Counted from the stretch's first letter, positions 14,289-22,924 are shown. The stretch is 41,190 nucleotides of DNA from CAZJWR01 sp964549765 (GCA_964549765.1 CAZJWR010000034.1:1-41190), one strand, 5' to 3'. A program made the numbers and translations. The notes: generated by a model from the letters alone, not told the origin.

Positions 14289-15134
14289 ATGGATTTGGAT
14301 CTGCAAGGAAACATTGAGCGCTTTACCCTCCCGGAGATTTTCCAGCTGGTTTCGGCCAGCCGGAAGACCGGGACGCTGGGTATCCAGCGCGACGATAATA
14401 TCGTCATGGTCTATTTCCGCGATGGCGCGGTGATCTACGGGTACGGCCCGCACAAGACCTATCATATCGGCCGCATGCTGGTCGATATGGGCCGAATATC
14501 ATCCGATCAGCTGGACGAATCGATCACCGTCCAGGCCGGCGACAGCGGCAGGGGGAGACGGCTGGGCCAGATAATGATCGAAAAACGTTATATCGACCGG
14601 GCTGATCTGGAGCAGGTCGTGCGGCGGCAGGTCGAGGAGTTGATCTATTCGCTCATGACCTGGGACAAAGGTTCGTTCAAATTTTATGAAAATCAGTTTC
14701 CGACCGAAGAGGAAATCACCGTCAAATTGTCCACCGAAAATGTCGTGCTGGAGGGTCTGCGGCGGCTCGACGAAATGACCCGCCTGAAAGACGCTCTCCC
14801 CGATTTTTCGACCGTGTTTGCGGTAGCGCCATCGGAACCGGGGCAGAGACGCGACATTAGCCTGCAGCCGGAAGAATGGAATGTGCTGGCGCTGGTCGAC
14901 GGCCGCCGGGATATCAATGACATCGTCGCGGCTTCATCGCTGGAATCGGTCGAGGTGCTGAAACATCTGGCGTCGCTGCAACTGGCGGGTCTTATCCGTC
15001 CGGCGGAGAAGCGGACATCCGAGGGCAATACGCTTGACAATATGGTCGACCGTCTGTGCCGGCTCATCGAGGATTATCTGGTCGACAAAACCGGCCGGAG
15101 CGCTGGCAATCCCGGAAACCCGATGCAAAATTAA
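14289..15134 (+). CDS. DUF4388 (PATAN-like) domain protein
   Basis: The protein has 281 residues. The first ~100 (GNIERFTLPEIFQLVSASRK followed by TGTLGIQ and YFRDGAVIYG) match DUF4388, a small fold common in gliding, surface-motility and signalling proteins of delta-proteobacteria and FCB bacteria. A second part (~105-160, GQIMIEKRYIDRADLEQVVR and ELIYSLMTWDKGSFKFYE) repeats the helix-rich extension often attached to DUF4388. The C-terminal third (EEWNVLALVDGRRDINDIV) looks like a winged-helix or LicD-like helical module. No catalytic motif is seen, and a protein-interaction or regulatory role is likely. It leads a four-gene operon: its TAA overlaps the ATG of the next gene by one base. Confidence 0.82.
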   Translation: MDLDLQGNIERFTLPEIFQLVSASRKTGTLGIQRDDNIVMVYFRDGAVIYGYGPHKTYHIGRMLVDMGRISSDQLDESITVQAGDSGRGRRLGQIMIEKRYIDRADLEQVVRRQVEELIYSLMTWDKGSFKFYENQFPTEEEITVKLSTENVVLEGLRRLDEMTRLKDALPDFSTVFAVAPSEPGQRRDISLQPEEWNVLALVDGRRDINDIVAASSLESVEVLKHLASLQLAGLIRPAEKRTSEGNTLDNMVDRLCRLIEDYLVDKTGRSAGNPGNPMQN

Positions 15135-15754
15135 TGGCTGATATCAAGAGCATAGAGCGGCTGGAGTCGCGCCTGAAGCAGTTGATCGAGGGCACGCTGG
15201 CGCACAAGAAGGAACAGATCACCTTTCTGGGAGCGCTGAACCGGATAGACGACCTTGTCATCAATTTCGACCGGGGCGACTCGATTACATCCGATATAAC
15301 GGTACTTTTGAATGATTATCGCACTACTCTGAACAAAGAATCGCTGTCCGATTCCCAACGGAAGCGGCTGGGCGATTTTTTGAGCGAGCTAATGCAGCGC
15401 ATCCGGCAGCGTGAGGATGGCGACAGCCAAAAGCTGGCCGATGAAATCCGGCAATGGCTCCGCGATCTCGACAGCGGCGGCTTTCGGATCACAATTAAAC
15501 GGCCGGCCGAGCAAGTCAGCCTCGCTGAACAGTTTCAGTCGCTGCTCCGCCGGGAAACGGTCGAACTCGAGGCGCTGCTGGCCCAGCGGGAGCATCTGCT
15601 CAGTTGCCTCGACGACGCGCTGAAATCGGCCGAGACGAAAACAGACAAGATATATCGTCACTTGGCGGCATCGATGATTTTCTTCCTGCAGATGGAAGGG
15701 TACAAGGTCGAGCCGTATCTGGAGCGTTTACGCCGCTTGCGGACGGAAACATAA
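15134..15754 (+). CDS. hypothetical helical protein in the DUF4388 operon
   Basis: This 206-residue protein of charged, heptad-like sequence has no signal peptide or membrane span, so it is probably cytoplasmic and largely alpha-helical. The helices run from IKSIERLESRLKQLIEG to the C-terminal LERLRRLRTE. The overall look, with leucine-rich helices and a long hairpin around 130-170, recalls small export-chaperone-like proteins such as FlgN, but no diagnostic motif was seen and this is only a suggestion. The ATG at 15134 shares its A with the TAA of the DUF4388 gene (TAATG), which indicates translational coupling. The open frame extends upstream inside the previous gene but that part has no support. 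Confidence 0.72.
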   Translation: MADIKSIERLESRLKQLIEGTLAHKKEQITFLGALNRIDDLVINFDRGDSITSDITVLLNDYRTTLNKESLSDSQRKRLGDFLSELMQRIRQREDGDSQKLADEIRQWLRDLDSGGFRITIKRPAEQVSLAEQFQSLLRRETVELEALLAQREHLLSCLDDALKSAETKTDKIYRHLAASMIFFLQMEGYKVEPYLERLRRLRTET

Positions 15755-16038
15755 TGGGCGCAGGATTGTTAACGGAACAGGAAAAGTCTTACTGCCGGGC
15801 GCTGGAGGCGCTGACAGCGAAAGATTACGCGGCGGCCGATCGGGAATTCGAGGGATGCAAAACGCTTTTCGAAAAAAGCCCCGGATTCAATGTCGTAGCC
15901 GTCGCCACCAAGCTTCTGGTGCGGCTCGGGCGCGAGAAGATGAAACTGTCGAAAATAAAAGCTGAAATAGAGGAGACTGAACGTCATGGCGAAGAGACAA
16001 TCGTTTTCGGACAAGGCGAGCAAGAAGAAACACGTTGA
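15754..16038 (+). CDS. small hypothetical protein, TPR-like
   Basis: This 94-residue protein starts at the ATG overlapping the previous TAA (TAATG at 15752-15756), repeating the coupling seen one gene earlier. Residues ~8-60 (SYCRALEALTAKDYAAADRE followed by FEGCKTLFEKSPGF) have the helix-turn-helix spacing and small-residue pattern of a single TPR unit. The tail is charged (KLSKIKAEIEETERHGEE). It probably binds a partner protein from the same operon. Its last 53 nt overlap the next gene in another frame. Confidence 0.65.
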   Translation: MGAGLLTEQEKSYCRALEALTAKDYAAADREFEGCKTLFEKSPGFNVVAVATKLLVRLGREKMKLSKIKAEIEETERHGEETIVFGQGEQEETR

Positions 16039-16171
16039 TACCTGCCCGGTATGCGGCGGCGAAATCACCCATATAAAGTTGATGAAAGCCGAAAGCAGAG
16101 ACGGGAATTGGAGATTCGTCAACAAACCGGTCGGGGTTTGCAAGTGTAACGAAGCCGAAGTCTACGGCTGA
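15986..16171 (+). CDS. small zinc-ribbon protein
   Basis: This 61-residue basic protein has CPVCGG near residue 20 and a second Cys pair, CKC, near residue 53, giving four potential zinc ligands in a short ribbon. The N-terminus is lysine- and serine-rich (KRQSFSDKASKKKH). A GAGGAG lies about 10 nt before the ATG. It overlaps the previous gene by 53 nt in a different frame. The Cys pattern and the intrinsic terminator placed directly after its stop support it as real. Function unknown; a nucleic-acid or protein-binding role is a guess. Confidence 0.7.
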   Translation: MAKRQSFSDKASKKKHVDTCPVCGGEITHIKLMKAESRDGNWRFVNKPVGVCKCNEAEVYG

Positions 16172-16172
16172 G

Positions 16173-16201
16173 AAAAACCCCGGTCACCGGCCGGGGTTTT
16201 T
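16173..16201. terminator. intrinsic terminator closing the DUF4388 operon
   Basis: AAAAACCCCGG (16173-16183) and CCGGGGTTTTT (16191-16201) form a perfect 11-bp stem with a 7-nt loop and a U-tract, working in both directions. It begins one base after the zinc-ribbon stop codon and ends only 10 nt before the next start codon on the same strand. Confidence 0.85.
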
Positions 16202-16211
16202 AGTATCCGGT

Positions 16212-18734
16212 ATGATTGATGAACTGGAACGGAAATTTTTCCCCTACGTCGAAAAACCCGCCCGGTATTTCGGCCGCGAGTTGGGGTCTGTCACGAAGTC
16301 CCCGGAAGGGCGGGTGGGGTTTGTCCTGGCGTATCCCGATTTATATGAAATCGGGATGTCGTATGTCGGCGGCCAGATTCTATATCATCTCATAAATTCG
16401 CAGCCGGATGCGCTCTGCGAGCGCGTTTACGCCCCGGGGATCGATGCCGAAGCGCTGTTGAGGAAGCAGGGCCTGCCTCTGTTCTCCCTCGAATCACAGC
16501 GGCCCGTGCGAGAGTTCGACGTTTTCGGTTTCACGCTTTCGTACGAGATGGTATTCACGAACGTTTTGAATATGCTCGATCTGGCCGGGATTCCTTTGTT
16601 ATCAAGCGAACGATCCGAGGACGATCCGCTCATCGCGGCGGGCGGGCCGATCTGCTATAATCCCGAGCCGATGGCCGATTTCATCGATTTTTTCTTCATC
16701 GGCGAGGCGGAAGAAGCTATCCCCGAGCTCATAGCAGCCCTGGCCGAATCCAAGGGCAAGCCGCGCCGTGAAAGACTTCTGCGGCTGGGCGGAGTCGAAT
16801 CGGTATACGTGCCGGCGTTTTATGATCGTGAGACTATGCGTCCCACCGTCGACGGAATTCCTGAGACAATAAAAGCCCGCCATACCCAGCCGCTGAAACC
16901 GGAATATTATCCGGAAAAACCGTTCTTGCCGTATTTGGAAATCACTCACGACCGGGTGGCGGTCGAAATTATGCGGGGGTGTCCGCAGGGTTGCCGCTTC
17001 TGCCAGGCGGGCAAAATATACAAGCCGGTACGGCTGCGCAGCGTCAATGAAATCAAGCAACAGGTCATGGCTAACCTGGACAATACCGGCTACGACGAGG
17101 TCAGCTTGTTGTCTCTGTCGACTACCGATTATCCCGATATCGAGCGGCTGGCCGCGGCGCTGGCGGGGCCGTTGGAAAAGAAGAAGGTCGCTTTATCCCT
17201 GCCGTCACTGCGCCCTTCGACCTTTACCGGGCAGGTGGCGGAATCCATCAAAAAAAGCTTCAAGACGGGCCTGACATTCGCCCCCGAGGTCGGCAGCGAA
17301 CGGATGCGTCAGGTTGTCCGCAAAAATTTCCGGGAAGAGGATTTGTTGACGGCAGTGCAGACGGCCTTCGATAAAGGCTGGCAATTGGTCAAACTCTATT
17401 TCATGATTGGGTTGCCGACCGAGACCGACGAGGATATCGCCGGGATTTGCCATTTGATCATGAAGTGTGTCCGGATCGGGCGGCAAGCCAAAGGCCAGCA
17501 CAAAATCAATGTCACTATTTCCCCGTTTTCACCGAAGGCCCATACCCCTTTTCAGTGGGATCGGATATGCACCCCCGACGAAATCGCCCGCAAGCAGGAT
17601 CTCATCAAGCGCGGCGTCAGGGCACATGAGGTGTCATTGAAATTTCGCGATCCGAATTTGTCTCATCTGGAAGGGATCATCGGTCGCGCCGACCGGAGGA
17701 TGGGCCAGGTGATTCTGTCCGCTTTTCGCGCCGGAGCCAAATTCGACGGCTGGAGCGAGCATTTCAATATCGACATCTGGCATAAGGCGTTTGCCGATAA
17801 CGGCATAGCCGCAGAAGAATATGCCGGGGAGTTTAGTTTCTCCAAGCCTCTTCCGTGGGATATCGTCGACCGGGGCCAAACCAAGGAACGGCTGTTCAAG
17901 GAGCGATCGCAATCCTCGGAGATCGCATATGAGACTCCTCCTCCCCGTACCGCAACCGCAAATGCAGCCGATGACGATGACGGAAGCGATGTATACGGTC
18001 GCCGCAAGCGCAAGTTGACCGGTCCTCGAGCGAACGTGCCTCCGACTCGGGGCAAGGTTCGCCTCAAATGGGGCAAAAAGGGGTTGGTGAGGTTCCTGTC
18101 CCATCTTGACAACAACCGGGTTTTCGAGCGGGCGATCCGCCGGGCTGATGTTCCCGTCGCGTACAGCCAGGGCTTCCGCCCCCATCAGAAACTATCATTC
18201 GGGCCGCCTCTCCCCCACGGCTACAGTTCCGAATCGGAATATCTCGATATCCAAATCGAAGGCGCCTGCACCCGTGAGAATATCGAAGCGCTCGGCCGGG
18301 CCATGCCGGAAGGTTTTTTCATTCTGGACTTCAAGCCGATCTATACCAAAGCGCCGGCGATATCGACCTTACTGAATCGCGCCGTGTATCGAATCACGGG
18401 GGATTTCGGCGATCCGGACTTGCTCAAGGCGCGTATGGGCGCTATTTTGCAGCGGGGATCGGTGATAGCCAATCGTACCGGGAAAGAGGGCGGCAAAGAG
18501 GTGGAAATACGTCCGGCGATTTATCGCCTGGAACTCCATGATGACGAAGGACGTTTTATTTTGGAGATGGAGTTGGGATTGGGTGAAGGGGGATACGCCC
18601 GCCCAACGGAAGTGATCGAAGCTCTGGATTTATACGATGCTGAAAGAATCGCATCGTTCCATTTCCACCGCAAGGCTATGAATTATTACGACGAAACGGG
18701 ACGCTATCTCGATCCTTTGAGCGCCTTGGTGTAG
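16212..18734 (+). CDS. TIGR03960-type radical SAM protein fused to DUF2344
   Basis: The product has 840 residues. The N-terminal part (~20-250) is the B12-binding-like region of this family (FVLAYPDLYEIGMSYVGGQI). The radical SAM core carries C257, C261 and C264 in CPQGCRFC, with GLTFAPEVGSERMRQ and VKLYFMIGLPTETDEDI downstream. From ~620 a DUF2344 domain follows (KGLVRFLSHLDNNRVFERAI). In many bacteria the two parts are separate neighbouring genes; here they are fused. They often sit beside the ribonuclease gene rng and L21/L27 genes, none of which is present here. The reaction is not known with certainty. The ATG at 16212 has no Shine-Dalgarno sequence and follows the terminator by 10 nt, but the family N-terminus begins here. 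Confidence 0.92.
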   Translation: MIDELERKFFPYVEKPARYFGRELGSVTKSPEGRVGFVLAYPDLYEIGMSYVGGQILYHLINSQPDALCERVYAPGIDAEALLRKQGLPLFSLESQRPVREFDVFGFTLSYEMVFTNVLNMLDLAGIPLLSSERSEDDPLIAAGGPICYNPEPMADFIDFFFIGEAEEAIPELIAALAESKGKPRRERLLRLGGVESVYVPAFYDRETMRPTVDGIPETIKARHTQPLKPEYYPEKPFLPYLEITHDRVAVEIMRGCPQGCRFCQAGKIYKPVRLRSVNEIKQQVMANLDNTGYDEVSLLSLSTTDYPDIERLAAALAGPLEKKKVALSLPSLRPSTFTGQVAESIKKSFKTGLTFAPEVGSERMRQVVRKNFREEDLLTAVQTAFDKGWQLVKLYFMIGLPTETDEDIAGICHLIMKCVRIGRQAKGQHKINVTISPFSPKAHTPFQWDRICTPDEIARKQDLIKRGVRAHEVSLKFRDPNLSHLEGIIGRADRRMGQVILSAFRAGAKFDGWSEHFNIDIWHKAFADNGIAAEEYAGEFSFSKPLPWDIVDRGQTKERLFKERSQSSEIAYETPPPRTATANAADDDDGSDVYGRRKRKLTGPRANVPPTRGKVRLKWGKKGLVRFLSHLDNNRVFERAIRRADVPVAYSQGFRPHQKLSFGPPLPHGYSSESEYLDIQIEGACTRENIEALGRAMPEGFFILDFKPIYTKAPAISTLLNRAVYRITGDFGDPDLLKARMGAILQRGSVIANRTGKEGGKEVEIRPAIYRLELHDDEGRFILEMELGLGEGGYARPTEVIEALDLYDAERIASFHFHRKAMNYYDETGRYLDPLSALV

Positions 18735-18745
18735 TCGTAGTTCGC

Positions 18746-18775
18746 TTGACAAAACGGCGTAACTGCCGATATAGT
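18746..18775 (+). promoter_or_regulatory. promoter for the rsmB operon
   Basis: TTGACA (18746-18751) and TATAGT (18770-18775) are 18 nt apart, giving a leader of about 60 nt before the TTG start codon at 18840. Confidence 0.6.
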
Positions 18776-18839
18776 TTAACGAAGTACCTTTGGAGCGTAC
18801 GAAGCAACTCCGGCTTCGGGCCGGGTAGACGGAGCAGCG

Positions 18840-20222
18840 TTGGAGAAAAGCGCACAGAAGAAAAGTCCCAAATACGATCCGGTACGGGCCGCCTGCATTA
18901 TGGCCATCGGGATGGTCCTGGATCGGGGATGGAAAACCGACGAGGCCATCACCGAGGTTTTATCCGGGGGCGAATTCAGCGAACTCGATCGCCGGTTTAT
19001 GCTGCAACTTTGCCACGGCGTGGTCAAAATGCGCCGACGGCTCGATTTCACCTATTCCTTTTTCCTCCAGAAGCCAAACGCCCGGCTCGACCCGGTAACA
19101 CGGAATATTCTGCGGCTGGGGCTGTATCAGTTGATTTTCACCGATCGGATACCGCACGGCGCCGCCGTTTCCGAATCGGTTAATCTCGCCCGGGGCCTCG
19201 TGCATCACAGCCGGGGATCATTCGTCAATGCCATTCTGCGCAATTACCTTCGCACCCCCGAAAAGGTCGTATTCCCGGACAAATATGAGCGGACCGAGGA
19301 ATACCTCGCCAATTATTACAGCTATCCCGATTGGTTCGTGAAATACTGTCTCAGCGAATTCGGGCCGGAACGGACCGAGCAGTTGTTGATCCGCGGCAAT
19401 TTGCCGCCACAATTGACGTATCGTATCAATCGCCTGCAAATCCATCCCGAAGAATTGATCGGCCTGCTGGAGAGAAATAAGATCGATTATTCACCCGGGA
19501 AATATTTGAAGGACTATTATTATATCCGCAAACAGGGTCTTCCGCTGGAAAAGGAGTTGATTGATACCGGCAAGGTGTATATTCAGGACGAATCGGCCGG
19601 GATCTCAGTGCGACTGGTCAACCCCCGCCCGAAGGATTCGTTTCTCGATCTCTGCTCGGCGCCCGGCGGCAAGGCTACCTACGCGGCGGCGTTGATGCGC
19701 AATACCGGACGAATCACGTCGGTCGATATCAATTTGAAGCGGCTGGAAACGCTGGTGGATAACGCCCGCCGTCTGGGGATCCGGATTGTCGCGCCGGTCG
19801 TATGCGATGTGCTCGATTTCAAAGGCCCCGCGGCCGGCAAGGTGCTTCTGGATGCGCCGTGTTCGGGCTGGGGCGTGGTCGGGCGGCATTCCGATTTGCG
19901 CTGGTGCAAATCCCGGGAGGATTCGTTGAAGCTGGCCCGGTCGCAGGGCCAGTTATTGCGTCACGCCGCCGATCTGTTGACTCCGGGCGGCACTCTGGTG
20001 TATTCCACGTGCACGATAATCCGCGACGAAAACGACCAGATCATCGAGGAGTTTCTGCTCGACCGGCCCGACTTCACGCTGGTCCGGCCGGGATCGTTCG
20101 TGGCCAGGGAGTTGGTCAACGAGCGCGGTTTCATCAAGACCTACCCCGTTTTCGACAACATCGACGGCGCCTTCTGCGTCGCCCTCAAGAAAAAACTTGG
20201 CAGCGATAGAAAAATGCCGTAA
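18840..20222 (+). CDS. rsmB: 16S rRNA (cytosine-967-C5)-methyltransferase
   Basis: This 460-residue enzyme methylates C967 of 16S rRNA with S-adenosylmethionine. An N-terminal NusB-like RNA-binding domain (~15-150, DRRFMLQLCHGVVKMRRRLD) is followed by the catalytic domain with the SAM loop DLCSAPGGKATYAAALM, the general-base motif IV Cys C341 in DAPCSGWG, and the nucleophile C391 in STCTI. The start is TTG, with GGAG 5 nt upstream. It is followed after 28 nt by a PASTA-domain gene. In many bacteria rsmB lies beside the PASTA-kinase locus, and here only a kinase-less PASTA protein is present. Confidence 0.95.
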   Translation: MEKSAQKKSPKYDPVRAACIMAIGMVLDRGWKTDEAITEVLSGGEFSELDRRFMLQLCHGVVKMRRRLDFTYSFFLQKPNARLDPVTRNILRLGLYQLIFTDRIPHGAAVSESVNLARGLVHHSRGSFVNAILRNYLRTPEKVVFPDKYERTEEYLANYYSYPDWFVKYCLSEFGPERTEQLLIRGNLPPQLTYRINRLQIHPEELIGLLERNKIDYSPGKYLKDYYYIRKQGLPLEKELIDTGKVYIQDESAGISVRLVNPRPKDSFLDLCSAPGGKATYAAALMRNTGRITSVDINLKRLETLVDNARRLGIRIVAPVVCDVLDFKGPAAGKVLLDAPCSGWGVVGRHSDLRWCKSREDSLKLARSQGQLLRHAADLLTPGGTLVYSTCTIIRDENDQIIEEFLLDRPDFTLVRPGSFVARELVNERGFIKTYPVFDNIDGAFCVALKKKLGSDRKMP

Positions 20223-20250
20223 GTTGTGTCTCTTTGTATAACATATAACT

Positions 20251-21054
20251 ATGATAGTCTATAAGAAACACAAAGGACACGGCCAGCGATCGTCGCTCCC
20301 ATGGGAAGTAGCCTTGCACCCGACCACGACCCGGGGGAAACTCGCCCTCTGGGCCGGAGTCGCGCTGGTCATCTTTATCTTTCTCTACGTGCTCATGAAT
20401 AACATCGTCATGCCGAACGTGACGCGGCACGGTGAGGAATTTTCACTGCCTAATATCGTCGGGATGACGGTCGTCGAAGCCGAACCGATCATGAGTGAGG
20501 CCGGGTTGTCCATGGAAGTGACGTCCGAAGAATATCATCCGGATAAGCCGAGCGGCACCATCCTGACCCAGTTCCCCATCGGCGGCACCATGGTTAAATC
20601 CGGGCGGACTATCAAGGTCGTCACGTCGCTGGGACAAAAGCTGGTGAAGGTGCCCGATCTGCGCGGTTTCTCCGTCCGGCAGGCCCGCCTTAATTTGGAG
20701 GCGGCCGGATTTAAGCTGGGCAATCTGGAATGGACGACAGCCGATTCCCTGCCGGAGAAAGTCGTGGTATTCTCCTATCCGCGTTCCGGCACGGAAATCC
20801 CCTACGGCAGCGATGTAAACCTCATGGTCAATCGAGGTCCCTATCAGCAGACAATATTCGTCCCCCGGCTGATCGGCCTGTCTCTCGACGATGCTCGCGC
20901 GCGGCTCGAGGAAAAAGGCCTGAAAGTCGGTCTGGTTACGCGGGTTATCAACGAAAATTATCTTCCGGAAACGGTCCTGGAGCAATCCGACGACGCCGGA
21001 TCGGAACTTTTGCCCGGCGAAGAGGTTGATTTGGTTGTATCGAGCACCGATTAG
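20251..21054 (+). CDS. membrane-anchored protein with three PASTA domains
   Basis: This 267-residue protein has a short basic cytoplasmic tail, one membrane span (~33-50, LALWAGVALVIFIFLYVLM) and three extracytoplasmic PASTA repeats starting near residues 62, 131 and 199. Each has the LPNIVGM / VPDLRGF / VPRLIGL opening and a closing V-x-V strand. PASTA domains bind peptidoglycan fragments or beta-lactams in PknB kinases and PBPs. No kinase domain is attached, so it is a free-standing sensor or wall-binding subunit. No strong ribosome-binding site precedes the ATG; coupling to rsmB is possible. Confidence 0.93.
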   Translation: MIVYKKHKGHGQRSSLPWEVALHPTTTRGKLALWAGVALVIFIFLYVLMNNIVMPNVTRHGEEFSLPNIVGMTVVEAEPIMSEAGLSMEVTSEEYHPDKPSGTILTQFPIGGTMVKSGRTIKVVTSLGQKLVKVPDLRGFSVRQARLNLEAAGFKLGNLEWTTADSLPEKVVVFSYPRSGTEIPYGSDVNLMVNRGPYQQTIFVPRLIGLSLDDARARLEEKGLKVGLVTRVINENYLPETVLEQSDDAGSELLPGEEVDLVVSSTD

Positions 21055-21095
21055 GACGCAGGAGACTATAGTCCGGGAATAACTTGAAAGTACCT

Positions 21096-21956
21096 ATGAC
21101 AAAAAAAAGAAAAAGCGGCAATCACGGCAGTTGGTGGGAAGATCAACCCTCGTATAAATTGGCCTTTCTGGACCATGAATTCATCATGCAGGACGCGCTG
21201 CGTCCGGTGCGTTTGCAGCTCGAATTGCTCAAGACGGAAATGCTCCTGACCGATCATAATATCCGGTCCACCATTGTCGTCTTTGGCGGCACCCGGATAC
21301 TCGAACCCAAAGAAAGCTTCCGGCAGCTCAAAGCGCTCGAAACCGAACTTAAAAGGAGCCCGCGCAACCCCCTGCTCTTGAAAAGGGTTTCTATCGCCAA
21401 ACGGATTCACGCCAAATCGGGATATTATGAGGAAGCCCGGCGGTTTGCCGAACTGGTATCATCGGAGATGCAGAACGCGACCGGCGCGGATTACGTGATC
21501 GTGACCGGCGGCGGCCCGGGCATCATGGAAGCCGCCAACCGAGGCGCCTACGACTGCGGCGCCAAATCGATCGGCCTCAATATTCAGATTCCGCAGGAAC
21601 AGAAACCGAATCCGTATATCACACCTGATTTGTGTTTTCAATTCCATTATTTCGCCATCCGCAAGATGCATTTTCTGATGCGGGCCAGAGCGTTGGTGGC
21701 TTTTCCCGGCGGTTACGGGACCATGGATGAATTATTCGAGGCGCTGACGCTGGTGCAGACCGACCGCACCAAGGGGATTCCGATTATTTTGTTCGGCAAA
21801 GACTATTGGACGCAACTGATCAATTTCGATTTTCTCGTCGCCGAGGGCACCATCGGGGCGGACGATTTGAGTTATTTCCGTTTCGCCGACACCGCCGAAC
21901 GGGCCTGGGAATTGATCAAGGAATACAATCGCGAACCGATCGGATGGAAAGGGTAA
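21096..21956 (+). CDS. LOG-family (TIGR00730) Rossmann-fold protein
   Basis: This ~286-residue protein is of the LOG / lysine-decarboxylase-like group, whose studied members are nucleoside-5'-monophosphate phosphoribohydrolases (cytokinin-activating type). Both defining motifs are visible: GGGPGIMEAANRGAYD and PGGYGTMDELFEALTL. An N-terminal extension of ~60 residues precedes the fold, as in the larger bacterial subgroup. The start is uncertain: ATG at 21096 or TTG at 21084 in the same frame. The ATG is preferred for its codon, although neither has a good ribosome-binding site. It sits between the PASTA and UbiE genes on the same strand. Confidence 0.9.
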   Translation: MTKKRKSGNHGSWWEDQPSYKLAFLDHEFIMQDALRPVRLQLELLKTEMLLTDHNIRSTIVVFGGTRILEPKESFRQLKALETELKRSPRNPLLLKRVSIAKRIHAKSGYYEEARRFAELVSSEMQNATGADYVIVTGGGPGIMEAANRGAYDCGAKSIGLNIQIPQEQKPNPYITPDLCFQFHYFAIRKMHFLMRARALVAFPGGYGTMDELFEALTLVQTDRTKGIPIILFGKDYWTQLINFDFLVAEGTIGADDLSYFRFADTAERAWELIKEYNREPIGWKG

Positions 21957-22079
21957 GCCCCGTCGGGACCGTTTGCGCCGTCGGTTTCTTCATCGGCCGC
22001 ATATAATTCCGGAATAACGCGGGTAGATTATCCATTTTATCGCGCGCGAGACTTGCGCGACGGGCAGGTTTCGTACTAT

Positions 22080-22814
22080 ATGCCTGCGATGGCGGAACCG
22101 GCGATGATAGAAGAAAAACACGGTCGAAAAATACAGACAATGTTCAACCGAATCAGCCCCCGGTATGATTTTCTGAACCGGCTGCTCTCCGGGGGGCATG
22201 ATATGCGATGGCGCAGACAGGCGACCGATCTGTTGGGGGATTTGCGTCACAAGCGGGCGCTCGATCTGTGCTGCGGGTCGGGCGACTTTCTTTCGATTCT
22301 TCGGCGGCGATACGGCGACGATATCGATCTCTACGGAGTCGATTTTGCGTCCCAGATGCTGGGGCTGGCAGCAAGACGTCTCGGCCGGGATACTCACTCT
22401 TCCCTGTTATTATGTCAGGCCGACGCTCTGGCGCTGCCGTTTGGAGATGATTCCCTCGACGCCGTCACAATAGGGTTCGGGATTCGCAATATCCAGGATA
22501 AACCGTCGGCCCTGAGCGAGATCGCGCGCGTCCTCGCGCCGGGCGGTCATCTCGCTATTGTTGAACCGGCCGTGCCGCGCCGGGCGCTGGCTCGCTCGCT
22601 TTTCGGCTTTTATTTCAAACGAGTCATGCCGCTTATCGGCGGCGCCATATCAGGCGATTACGACGCGTACAAATATCTGAACGATTCCGTGATGGCCTTT
22701 CCCGAGCCGGAGGAATTTCTCAGTCTGATGAAACAGGCGGGGCTGAACGAAACGCGCGCCATTCCACGCCTGTTCAGCGCGGCTATGATTTATTATGGCC
22801 TGAAGACGACGTGA
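22080..22814 (+). CDS. ubiE: UbiE/MenG demethylmenaquinone methyltransferase
   Basis: This ~244-residue SAM-dependent methyltransferase carries out the last step of menaquinone synthesis (and the C-methylation of ubiquinone in organisms that make it). It shows MFNRISPRYDFLNRLLSGGHD at the start of the domain (cut here as FNRISPRYDFLNRLLS), the SAM motif LDLCCGSGDFL, and the UbiE signature GFGIRNIQDKPSALSEI. The terminal PRLFSAAMIYYGLK is typical. Several in-frame ATGs lie close together (22080, 22089, 22104) and the true start is not resolved. An upstream TTG at 22053 is less likely. Confidence 0.93.
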   Translation: MPAMAEPAMIEEKHGRKIQTMFNRISPRYDFLNRLLSGGHDMRWRRQATDLLGDLRHKRALDLCCGSGDFLSILRRRYGDDIDLYGVDFASQMLGLAARRLGRDTHSSLLLCQADALALPFGDDSLDAVTIGFGIRNIQDKPSALSEIARVLAPGGHLAIVEPAVPRRALARSLFGFYFKRVMPLIGGAISGDYDAYKYLNDSVMAFPEPEEFLSLMKQAGLNETRAIPRLFSAAMIYYGLKTT

Positions 22815-22818
22815 TGGC

Positions 22819-22861
22819 ACAGCAAATCAATAATCCGCAATCGGCTAAATGCTGTTTTTTT
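22819..22861 (+). terminator. possible terminator after ubiE
   Basis: ACAGCA (22819-22824) pairs with TGCTGT (22850-22855), followed by a T-run to 22861. An inner CCG/CGG stem may stabilise it. The outer stem is short and the loop long, so confidence is limited. Confidence 0.35.
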
Positions 22862-22891
22862 CCCTTTAATCATCCCGAGCAAATTTCATAA

Positions 22892-22919
22892 TAGACAAAT
22901 TCTTGATTTTGCCTATATT
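22892..22919 (+). promoter_or_regulatory. promoter for the papain-like protease gene
   Basis: TAGACA (22892-22897) and TATATT (22914-22919) are 16 nt apart. Transcription would start near 22926, which rules out the in-frame ATG at 22925 and supports the start at 23033. Confidence 0.45.
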
Positions 22920-22924
22920 AGATA

